Assembly: GCA_023410295.1 (NCBI GenBank)
Contig: JAEYPY010000124.1
Coordinates: 1 to 29,468, forward strand
Length of the DNA: 29,468 nucleotides
Origin: Pseudomonadota bacterium
GTDB taxonomy: Bacteria > Pseudomonadota > Alphaproteobacteria > Caulobacterales > Aquidulcibacteraceae
Reading direction: 5' to 3'
Shown: piece after piece, positions 22,722 to 29,468 of the stretch
How positions within the stretch are numbered: the stretch's first letter is position 1
Layout: each line of letters opens with the position of its first letter
Made by a program: the position numbers and the translations under genes
Notes under the pieces: model-generated
What the model was told of the DNA's origin: nothing
What the model saw: only the letters and a program-made list of their open reading frames with translations
The model's database searches: none

Positions 22722-23987
22722 ATGATGCTCTGCCGCGCTTGCGCTTTGGAGACGGCGACGCCGCGCTGTCAGCAGTGCGGTGAGGAGCAGCCGCTGGAGC
22801 ATGGCGAGCTGGCGCAGCTCTCGATCGCGCATCTCGATTGCGACGCGTTTTACGCTTCGATCGAGAAGCGCGATGATCCCTCGCTGCAGCCGCATCCGGT
22901 GATCGTCGGCGGCGGCAAGCGGGGCGTCGTCTCGACCTGCTGCTATGTGGCGCGCGCCTATGGCGTGCGGTCGGCGATGCCGATGTTCAAGGCGCTGCAG
23001 CTCTGCCCGCAGGCGAAGGTGGTGCGCGGCGATATGCGCAAATATGTCGACGAAGGGCGCATCATCCGGCGCATGATGGAGGATTTGACGCCGCAAGTGC
23101 AGCCGCTCTCGATTGATGAAGCGTTCATGGACCTGACCGGCACCGAGGCGCTGCATGGCGGCGCGCCGGCGCAATCGCTGATCAAGTTGCAGAACAAGAT
23201 CTGGGAGGAGCGGCGCCTCACGGTTTCGATCGGGCTTTCGTTCAACAAGTTCTTGGCCAAGATGGCGAGCGATCTCGACAAGCCCCGCGGCTTTTCCGTG
23301 ATCGGCCGCGGCGAGGCGCTGACGTTCTTGGAGACGCGCTCGGCCGGCACGCTGCCGGGCGTGGGACCGGCGGGGGCGACGACGCTGGAGCGCAACGGGC
23401 TGAAGAAGATCGGCGATATTCGCGCCGCCGGTCCGCAGCGTATGCGCGCGCTTTACGGCGATTGGGGCGCGCATCTTTTTGCGCTGTCGATGGCGGACGA
23501 TCCGCGCAAGGTCGATCCGCACGGCGAGCGCAAGAGTATTTCGGCGGAAACGACGTTCTTTGAAGACATCAGCGAGCTAGAGAAGCTGGAGGATATTCTC
23601 TGGCCGCTGTGCGAGAAGGTGGCCGCGCGCTGCCGCGCCAGCGAGACGGCGGGACTTACGCTGACGCTGAAGTTGAAGGACGCGCGCTTCCGCATCATCA
23701 CGCGCCGCCGCCAGCTGCCGGAGCCGACGCTGCTGGCGTCGCGCATCTTCGCCAATGCGCGCGAGCTTTTGGCCGCGGAGGCCGACAGTCGAACAAAGTA
23801 TCGCTTGATCGGCGTCGGGCTTTCCGATTTCAGCGATGCGGCGATTGCCGACAAAGGCGATATGCTCGACACCACGACGCCGAAGCGGGCGGCGGTTGAG
23901 GGTGCGGTGGCGAAGGCCCGTGGCAAGTTTGGGAAGGACGCGGTGCAGACGGCGCGCGTGCTGAAAGCGGAGCGCGATCATGACTAG
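22722..23987 (+). CDS. dinB: DNA polymerase IV (Y family) with N-terminal Cys4 motif
   Basis: DinB is an error-prone lesion-bypass polymerase. The polymerase core starts near residue 34 with HLDCDAFYASIE (Asp39 and Asp41) and has SIDEAF with Asp132 and Glu133. The steric-gate region and GVGPAGATTLERNGLKKIGDI helix-hairpin-helix follow. The little-finger domain ends near residue 355. Before it are Cys4, Cys7, Cys16 and Cys19 in a CxxC-N8-CxxC pattern that could bind zinc; this arrangement occurs in other alphaproteobacterial DinB proteins. The C-terminus lacks an obvious beta-clamp motif that I can point to. No alphaproteobacterial LexA box (GTTC-N7-GTTC) is seen before it. Length is 421. Confidence 0.93.
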   Translation: MMLCRACALETATPRCQQCGEEQPLEHGELAQLSIAHLDCDAFYASIEKRDDPSLQPHPVIVGGGKRGVVSTCCYVARAYGVRSAMPMFKALQLCPQAKVVRGDMRKYVDEGRIIRRMMEDLTPQVQPLSIDEAFMDLTGTEALHGGAPAQSLIKLQNKIWEERRLTVSIGLSFNKFLAKMASDLDKPRGFSVIGRGEALTFLETRSAGTLPGVGPAGATTLERNGLKKIGDIRAAGPQRMRALYGDWGAHLFALSMADDPRKVDPHGERKSISAETTFFEDISELEKLEDILWPLCEKVAARCRASETAGLTLTLKLKDARFRIITRRRQLPEPTLLASRIFANARELLAAEADSRTKYRLIGVGLSDFSDAAIADKGDMLDTTTPKRAAVEGAVAKARGKFGKDAVQTARVLKAERDHD

Positions 23988-24396
23988 TATCATTCCTAGT
24001 GGACCGTGGCCGCCGAGGCACTGGCGCGCACGTGACATGCTCATTCAGGTCGTGGTGATTACAGCCGCAATCGTCATTGCAGCGGCCACTTCTGCAATTT
24101 TCGGGTGGACCTGGGGAGGCACGTCGGTAGTGGCCGCCTTCTGCCTAGGACATGTGGCCTTGAAGCTCTTCTTTCCGAACAGCACAGTGATGCGCGACAT
24201 CGCGTGGTCCTCGCTGCTGATCGCGGGCGTGGTGGCGCTGGCTGGCGCTTGGCTGCTTGATAATCCGACCTTGCTCGACGGATGGACGCTAATTGTTGTC
24301 TTCGTGCTGTTCCTCGGTTACGGGCTGGGAACGCTGATCGGATGGAGTCGCTCGCAAACACGATCGTCACAGGAGCATAGCGATGGGCCGGATTGA
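23980..24396 (+). CDS. Hypothetical four-helix membrane protein
   Basis: The 138-residue protein has about four hydrophobic segments (near residues 20-42, 46-64, 78-94 and 100-123) and short polar ends. I recognise no family. Its ATG lies inside the last codons of dinB (8-base overlap) and its end overlaps the next start by 14 bases, so translation is likely coupled on both sides. Confidence 0.7.
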   Translation: MTSIIPSGPWPPRHWRARDMLIQVVVITAAIVIAAATSAIFGWTWGGTSVVAAFCLGHVALKLFFPNSTVMRDIAWSSLLIAGVVALAGAWLLDNPTLLDGWTLIVVFVLFLGYGLGTLIGWSRSQTRSSQEHSDGPD

Positions 24397-24844
24397 AACG
24401 CGTTTGCAGGAGCTGGGGATTGTGTTGCCGACGCCGCCGGCGCCGGTGGCCTCGTATGTGCCGTTCGTGATTGTCGGCAATGTCGTGCACGTGTCGGGGC
24501 AGGTCTCGGTCGACGCGTCGGGCGGCATCAAGGGCAAGCTGGGCGCCGAGATCGAGGTGGAGGAGGGCCAGGCCGCCGCCCGGCTCTGCGGGCTCAATCT
24601 CCTGGCGCAAGTGCGCGCCGCGTGCGGGGGCGATCTCGACCGCGTCAAGCGCGTGGTGAAGCTCAACGGCTTTGTGAACGTGACGCCTGAGTTCAGCCCG
24701 ATCCCACAGGTGATGAACGGTTGTTCCGACCTCATGGTGTCGGTGTTCGACGATGCCGGACGCCACGCGCGTTCGGCCGTCGGCATGGCCAATCTGCCGC
24801 TGAACTACGCGGTCGAAGTGGATGGGCTTTTTGAACTAAGCTAG
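24383..24844 (+). CDS. RidA family (YjgF) protein
   Basis: RidA-family proteins fold as trimers; typical members deaminate reactive enamines. This 153-residue protein belongs to the longer subgroup, which starts with IETRLQELGIVLPTPPAPVASYVPFV. Family marks are VHVSGQVS, RVVKLNGFVNV and the arginine-containing RSAVGMANLPLNYAVEV, where the Arg fits the catalytic carboxylate-binding site. AGGAG lies seven bases before the ATG. The exact substrate is not known; enamine deaminase activity is not proven for this subgroup. Confidence 0.87.
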   Translation: MGRIETRLQELGIVLPTPPAPVASYVPFVIVGNVVHVSGQVSVDASGGIKGKLGAEIEVEEGQAAARLCGLNLLAQVRAACGGDLDRVKRVVKLNGFVNVTPEFSPIPQVMNGCSDLMVSVFDDAGRHARSAVGMANLPLNYAVEVDGLFELS

Positions 24845-24848
24845 CGCG

Positions 24849-26000
24849 ATGGATGGAACCGACGCGCTGACGATTGCGGTCATTGGCGAGCTGGCCAAAA
24901 TTGACCGCGCCGCGTGGGACGCGCTCGCCAATCCGCCGGACGCACCGTACGACCCTTTTCTCTCGTGGGATTTTCTACAGGCGCTGGAAGAGAGCGGCTG
25001 CGCCGATGTCCTCAATGGCTGGCAGCCAGCGCACCTCATCGCGCGCGACGCGACCGGCGCGGCGGTGGGCGCGATGCCGCTTTACGCCAAGGATCATTCC
25101 TACGGCGAATACGTGTTCGACCATAGCTGGGCCGATGCGCTGATCCGCGCCGGCGGGCGTTATTATCCGAAGCTGCAATGCGCCGTGCCATTCACGCCCG
25201 TGGCGGGGCGGCGCATCTTCGCGCGCGATACAGCCGTGGAAGCGGCGCTGGCGCAGAGTGCGATCGGGATCGCGCGGCGCGCTGAGGCGTCTTCGGTGCA
25301 CGTGACGTTTGCGAACGCGGAGCAGGCGGGTCGCTTGAAGCCGCTCGGCTACATGACGCGCGTTGGGCTGCAGTATCATTGGTTCAACCAGGGCTACGCC
25401 TCGTTTGCCGATTTTCTCGGCGCGCTTTCATCGCAAAAGCGCAAAACCATCCGCCGCGAACGTGAGCGGGCCAAGGACGGACTCGCCATTCGCCGCCTGC
25501 GCGGTGATGAGATTAAGGCGAAAGACTGGGACTTCTTCTTCCGCTGCTACATGGATACGGGCTCGCGCAAGTGGGGCTCGCCCTATCTCAATCGCGATTT
25601 CTTCGCGCTGCTGGGCGAGCGCATGGCCGAGCAATGCGTGCTGTTCATCGCGGAAGCTGACGGAACGCCGGTGGCGTCAGCGCTCAACCTGATCGGCGGC
25701 GAGGCGCTCTACGGCCGCTATTGGGGCCGCGTCGCCGACGTGCCCTTCTTGCACTTTGAGCTTTGTTATTATCAGGCGATCGAACTCGCTATCGAGCTTG
25801 GCCTGCCGCGCGTGGAAGCGGGCGCGCAGGGCGAACACAAGCTGGCGCGCGGCTATGTGCCCGCGCCGACCTATAGCGCGCACTGGATCGCGCATCCGGG
25901 GCTGCGCAATGCGATCGCGCGTTACCTCGAAGCCGAAACGCCAGCGGTGACGGACGAAGCGGAACTGCTGATGCAGCACACGCCGTTCAAGCAAGGCTAG
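24849..26000 (+). CDS. FemAB-like GNAT acyltransferase (DUF482)
   Basis: The 383-residue protein matches the FemAB-like / DUF482 family (PF04339), with a double GNAT-type fold. Family marks are YDPFLSWDFLQALEESGC, LYAKDHSYGEYVFDHSWAD, FLGALSSQKRKTIRRERERA and EAGAQGEHKLARGY near the C-terminus. Related proteins are proposed to act in peptidoglycan or amino-acid transfer, but no activity is established. It follows the RidA gene by four bases and closes the plus-strand run from the ROK gene. Its last four bases are shared with the stop of the GT39 gene. Confidence 0.88.
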   Translation: MDGTDALTIAVIGELAKIDRAAWDALANPPDAPYDPFLSWDFLQALEESGCADVLNGWQPAHLIARDATGAAVGAMPLYAKDHSYGEYVFDHSWADALIRAGGRYYPKLQCAVPFTPVAGRRIFARDTAVEAALAQSAIGIARRAEASSVHVTFANAEQAGRLKPLGYMTRVGLQYHWFNQGYASFADFLGALSSQKRKTIRRERERAKDGLAIRRLRGDEIKAKDWDFFFRCYMDTGSRKWGSPYLNRDFFALLGERMAEQCVLFIAEADGTPVASALNLIGGEALYGRYWGRVADVPFLHFELCYYQAIELAIELGLPRVEAGAQGEHKLARGYVPAPTYSAHWIAHPGLRNAIARYLEAETPAVTDEAELLMQHTPFKQG

Positions 26001-27556
26001 TGTTCGAGGCGGCAACTGCCGTCTGCTCCTGGCACAATCCAGAATGCAAAGCGGTCAAGACGGTCGTGGCTGCGCCGAAGCGGCGCTTCGAAGATTTCGG
26101 GCGTGATCTCATGCGTCGGAGCGATGCCGCGCTCCTGCAGATAAGCGCTCAGACGCGCTGGCGTCGCCTCCCCGTAAACGCGAACGTTCCAGATCAGCAG
26201 ACAGCGCCCGTCGCCTTCGAAGGGAGGCTGGGCGACGTGATAATTGGCCGCGTAGATGCGAGCGGTGGGGAAGGCGAGACGCATGTTGCCGGCGACATTG
26301 TAATCACTCGCAATGATCGTTCCGGACTTAAAGCCCGCGGCTCGCATGCTCTCAGCGAGAGGGGCGATTGGCATCTCTTCCCAGCAGCGGTCGCAGGAGC
26401 GGTGATAGATCAGTCCACGGCCGATGACGCCGCCGAACCCAATCAGCGCAGCGATGAGAATGACGCCGAAGTATATCGCCAGCCGCTTTGAGCTTAGGCT
26501 GCGCCGCTTCAACCACAAGAACGACGCAAGCGGCGCCAAAAGCAGGGCGCAGAGCATGTAGCGCAGCTCGTAATGGGTCGCGCGAAAGACGATGATGTTC
26601 AGCGCAAGCAGACCAAGACTGTACGCCGCGGTCAGAGTGGCGACCCGCGACCAAGGCGACGGCGTCCGCGCCTCTTTCGCCCGGCGCGACAAGAAGACCA
26701 GCGGGAATGCAAGCCCGAACGGCAGCAGGAATTCGACCACTTCCGTTGCGAAATCGCCGAAACCGAGAGCGAGATCCATTGGATAAGAGTGAAGACTGTC
26801 GATGTGCTCGCTCTCAGCGAGGAAGGCGCCGAAATCGTACCGCGCGTCGAGCATCCATGCGCCATGCGGCGCGAACACCGCAGCCGCGATCGCGATGCTC
26901 AAGAGAAAGCGCGGGTTGAGGATTGCTGAGCGAAGCGGCGCAATCGTCAAGAGTGCGGCGAGCAGCGGCAGGGCGAAGAGGAAGAACGAGTATTTGGCTA
27001 GAAGGCCGAGCCCAAGGAAAAGCCCGAACAACGCGTATGCGCGGGTTGTGCGTGTTTCGACGAGGCGAAGGGCGGACCAGAATGTCGCGAACACGACGAC
27101 GGCTAACAGCAGCGTATGTGTGAGCGCGGTGTGAACGGTCCAGGCAAAGGGCGATAGGAGAATGAGCGACAACGCGCTCAATGCGGCGAGCGTGTGGTCC
27201 GGTATTAACCGGCGGCCCGAGAGATAAGCGAACGTGTAGAGCGCGCCGAGCAAGACGTATTTGAGAACCGCATGAGCCAGCGCGTTGACGCCGAAGATCG
27301 AATAGGCGCCAAGCAGTAGCCAGGTGTGAAGTGGCGGATTGCGTGGGTGATAACCCCAGGCCCAGCTTTGTGCGGCGATCGCCTCTTGGACTTCGTTCTT
27401 GCCGATGTTCGGCGTCGACCAAATCTGGAGGGCGACGTGCGCGAGCAAATAGAGCACGAGCATGGTCCAGTAGCAGGCGGGCGAGTTCAGGCAGCGCAGG
27501 ATGCCTGCGCGCGTTTGCGGTGACCCTGATTGGCCGGTTTCAATCGCGACTGTCAT
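25997..27556 (-). CDS. GT39-type membrane glycosyltransferase (PMT_2)
   Basis: The 519-residue protein has about 10-12 hydrophobic segments and fits the ArnT/PMT_2 group. These enzymes move sugars from polyprenyl-phosphate donors to acceptors on the periplasmic face. The first periplasmic loop has NIGKNEVQEAIAAQSWAWGYHPRNPPLHTW, aligned with the DE...YxxHPPL region of ArnT proteins. Here an Asn-Glu pair stands where Asp-Glu is usual. The last 130 residues form a soluble domain. Donor and acceptor are unknown. The 134 bases before it hold no gene. Confidence 0.83.
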   Translation of the reverse strand: MTVAIETGQSGSPQTRAGILRCLNSPACYWTMLVLYLLAHVALQIWSTPNIGKNEVQEAIAAQSWAWGYHPRNPPLHTWLLLGAYSIFGVNALAHAVLKYVLLGALYTFAYLSGRRLIPDHTLAALSALSLILLSPFAWTVHTALTHTLLLAVVVFATFWSALRLVETRTTRAYALFGLFLGLGLLAKYSFFLFALPLLAALLTIAPLRSAILNPRFLLSIAIAAAVFAPHGAWMLDARYDFGAFLAESEHIDSLHSYPMDLALGFGDFATEVVEFLLPFGLAFPLVFLSRRAKEARTPSPWSRVATLTAAYSLGLLALNIIVFRATHYELRYMLCALLLAPLASFLWLKRRSLSSKRLAIYFGVILIAALIGFGGVIGRGLIYHRSCDRCWEEMPIAPLAESMRAAGFKSGTIIASDYNVAGNMRLAFPTARIYAANYHVAQPPFEGDGRCLLIWNVRVYGEATPARLSAYLQERGIAPTHEITPEIFEAPLRRSHDRLDRFAFWIVPGADGSCRLEH

Positions 27557-27690
27557 TAGCCCCGCCTTGTCGAAGCGACGGCGGATTGGCGCGCCCGCGG
27601 CGTGGCGGAATTGTGATGTCGTTCAGCGCCGCTACGAGCACGATTGTCGCAGCCGTCGCGTCAAGTCGAACCGACCGCGATTGCTTTTGA

Positions 27691-28089
27691 TTAGCAGCGC
27701 TGCGAGATGCCGAACGAGCCGTCGGGCTGACCGATCAGCAGCTGATTGCCGTTGAGGATCGAGACGCGCACCTGGAACGTGCCGCCGGCGCCGCTCATCG
27801 TCATGACATCGCCACTGAGCGACCACGCGCCCGACCCGCCGGTGTAGGAGCGGAACGTGCCATCGGCGGCGAACACGATGTCCTTGGCGCAATCGCCGTT
27901 ATCGCCCCAGCGGCCGACCAGCATCTGCGGCGTCGGCGCATCGCCGGCTTGCGGTGCGGCCGATGGCTCGGCCGCGGCGGGCGTCACCTGAGCGGTGCTG
28001 ACGTCTGGCGTTTCGGATTGCGCTGTCGCGGGCGCGGGCGTGCAGGCGGCGGCGAACAAGGCGGCGCAAAGCGCAATGGTGCGGATCAT
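27691..28089 (-). CDS. Small hypothetical lipoprotein
   Basis: This 132-residue protein has a lipoprotein-like leader with cysteine at residue 16 (FAAAC, a weak lipobox). An Ala/Pro/Ser/Thr-rich linker to about residue 52 follows. The C-terminal domain is MLVGRWGDNGDCAKDIVFAADGTFRSY...GAWSLSGDVMTMSG, a small beta-sheet pattern seen in lipocalin-like or META-like secreted proteins. Two cysteines (67 and 132) could pair. GGGAGGGG lies before the ATG. It lies 55 bases downstream of rnr. Confidence 0.78.
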   Translation of the reverse strand: MIRTIALCAALFAAACTPAPATAQSETPDVSTAQVTPAAAEPSAAPQAGDAPTPQMLVGRWGDNGDCAKDIVFAADGTFRSYTGGSGAWSLSGDVMTMSGAGGTFQVRVSILNGNQLLIGQPDGSFGISQRC

Positions 28090-28144
28090 GGCGTCCCCTC
28101 CCGCGCGCAAGAATAAGCGGGCCGAGAACACTGTCGAGCGCAAT

Positions 28145-29468
28145 CTAGCGCCGGCGCTTGCCGCGCTTGGTGTCGCGGTCGGGGCGGCCGCGGGTTTGTC
28201 GGCTGTGGCGCGATTTGCGCCAGCCGGGCAGCGGCGGTGCGGGATCGCTGAGCACTGAAAAAACAAGGCCGCCGCTGATGGGCGTGGCTTCTTCAAGCCG
28301 CACCTCGACGGCCATACCGAGCGGGAAACGCTGGCCGCTTTGTTCGCCGACAAGCGCGTGCGCGGTTTCGTCGTGGATCCAACGTTCCGGGCCGAGCGTG
28401 GAGATCGGTGCGAGGCCATCGGCCTGGGTTTCGTGCAGGCGAATGAAAAGGCCAAAGCGTGTGACGCCGGTGACGCGGCCTTCGAACTCCGCGCCGATGC
28501 GGTCGGATAGGAAAGCGGAGATGTAGCGCGCCGTGGCGTCGCGCTCGGCGGCCATGGATTTGCGCTCCATCTCGCTGATGTGCTCGGCGGTTTCGCCATA
28601 GCGCGTTTCTTCCGCTTCAGTGGCGCCGTCCTCGCCTAGCTTCAGCGCGCGGATGAGGGCGCGGTGGATGGTGACATCGGCGTAGCGGCGGATGGGCGAA
28701 GTGAAGTGCGAATAGCGCTGAAGGTTGAGGCCGAAGTGGCCGATATTGTCGGGCGAATAGACGGCCTGCGACTGCGTCCGCAGCACGACTTCGTTGATGA
28801 TATCCTTGTTCGGCGATTGCTCGGCCAGATGCAGGATACGGTTGAAACGGCCGGCGGTGATGTTCTGGCCTTTGCTCCAGCTCATATCGACAGTTGGCAG
28901 GAAGTCGGAGAGCGCGGCGATCTTTTCATCGCTCGGGCGATCGTGGATGCGGTAGATTTGCGGGCGGCCGTGTTTTTCCAGCGTCTCGGCGGCGGAGACG
29001 TTGGCCTGGATCATGAATTCTTCGATCAGCTTGTGCGCGTCGAAGCGCTCGCGGCGTTTGACGCCGGCGACCTTGCCGTCTTTGAAGATGATCTTGTGCT
29101 CCGGCGCGTCGATCTCGAGCGGCTGGCGCTTTTCGCGGCCGGCCCAGACCGTGCGGTAGGCGGCATAGAGCGGTTTCAGGATCGGTTCGAGCAGCGGACC
29201 TGTCTTGTCGTCGGGCTCGCCATCAACGGCGGCCTGGGCTTGTTCGTAGGAAAGCTTCGCGGCCGAGCGCATCAAGCCGCGCACGAATTTGTGGCGCAGT
29301 TTCTTGCCTTCGGCGTTGAACACCATCTCGACCGCAAGACACGCGCGCTCTTCGCCTTCGCGCAGGCTGCAGAGATCGGCCGACAGAGATTCCGGCAGCA
29401 TCGGCGCGACGCGGTCGGGGAAATAGGTGGAGTTGGGGCGGCGCCCCGCGCCCCGGGGCCGCGGCGCG
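28145..29468 (-). CDS. rnr: Ribonuclease R (5' end missing)
   Basis: RNase R degrades structured RNA from the 3' end. The frame stays open past the right edge, so only the C-terminal 440 or so codons are present. Visible marks are YFPDRVAPMLPE at the edge, RIHDRPSDEKI, HFTSPIRRYADVTIHRALI of the RNB catalytic domain and an S1 RNA-binding domain from about GAEFEGRVTGVTRFGLFIRL. A basic tail (SRQTRGRPDRDTKRGKRRR) follows, as in other RNase R proteins. The catalytic Asp cluster lies outside the window. The long unrelated upstream GC-rich end cannot be judged. Confidence 0.93.
   Translation of the reverse strand, partial: APRPRGAGRRPNSTYFPDRVAPMLPESLSADLCSLREGEERACLAVEMVFNAEGKKLRHKFVRGLMRSAAKLSYEQAQAAVDGEPDDKTGPLLEPILKPLYAAYRTVWAGREKRQPLEIDAPEHKIIFKDGKVAGVKRRERFDAHKLIEEFMIQANVSAAETLEKHGRPQIYRIHDRPSDEKIAALSDFLPTVDMSWSKGQNITAGRFNRILHLAEQSPNKDIINEVVLRTQSQAVYSPDNIGHFGLNLQRYSHFTSPIRRYADVTIHRALIRALKLGEDGATEAEETRYGETAEHISEMERKSMAAERDATARYISAFLSDRIGAEFEGRVTGVTRFGLFIRLHETQADGLAPISTLGPERWIHDETAHALVGEQSGQRFPLGMAVEVRLEEATPISGGLVFSVLSDPAPPLPGWRKSRHSRQTRGRPDRDTKRGKRRR

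Noticed and set aside
1..29468. CRISPR arrays, insertion sequences, integrases or toxin-antitoxin pairs
   Set aside because: No regularly spaced repeats, transposase-like or recombinase-like proteins were seen; the small proteins found do not match toxin-antitoxin pairs I know.

Overview
The window is a dense, GC-rich chromosomal segment of an alphaproteobacterium, most likely in or near Caulobacterales (Caulobacter or Hyphomonadaceae type). Evidence is the adjacent divK-pleD pair, a perfect TTAA-N7-TTAA CtrA box upstream of divK, the mltG-yicC-gmk order, a DUF1476 (ATP synthase zeta-type) gene coupled to a DUF983 gene, a map-radC pair, and a DinB polymerase with an N-terminal four-cysteine element. 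The lineage is inferred from gene content. No phage, insertion sequence, plasmid or CRISPR array is visible; most of the window is housekeeping.

Layout. 1-2354: mltG (5' end outside the window), yicC and gmk, an overlapping run for cell wall, RNA and nucleotide metabolism, facing a SET-domain methyltransferase with lysine-rich tails. 2886-3517: a gene-poor stretch with tRNA-Gln(UUG) on the minus strand and tRNA-Pro(CGG) on the plus strand. It also holds a nested inverted repeat over the tRNA-Pro promoter and two copies of a hairpin-rich element starting at the CCA end of each tRNA. 3518-7048: an ABM-domain monooxygenase, a GT25 glycosyltransferase, a small membrane protein and sppA, with two similar operator-like boxes before sppA. 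7163-12191: purC-purS and purQ, separated by about 3 kb holding a small membrane protein, a GAF protein, an esterase, an orphan PstS-like lipoprotein and a 61-residue membrane protein. 12408-14905: DUF1476-DUF983 and four envelope or secreted proteins of unknown role. 14902-19326 (minus): map, radC, an MFS transporter and purB in one direction. 19449-21663: a DUF1036 secreted protein and the divK-pleD cell-cycle and cyclic-di-GMP regulators. 21800-26000 (plus): a ROK sugar kinase, dinB, a membrane protein, a RidA-family protein and a FemAB-like acyltransferase, closely packed. 25997-29468 (minus): a GT39-type glycosyltransferase, a small lipoprotein and RNase R, which runs off the window.

How the genes work together. 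PurC, PurS, PurQ and PurB cover part of de novo IMP/AMP synthesis; purL is not in the window. DivK and PleD belong to the CtrA phosphorelay and polar-development circuit. MltG, SppA, GT25 and GT39 act at the envelope. Convergent genes are packed very tightly: seven of eight convergent protein-gene pairs overlap, abut or lie within 12 bases. The exception, sppA against the acidic-protein gene, holds the only clear terminator-like hairpin.

I found no convincing new multi-gene system. The best leads are the tRNA-flanking repeat pair, the nested palindrome at the tRNA-Pro promoter, the paired boxes before sppA, the histone-tail-like SET protein, and the interrupted purine cluster.
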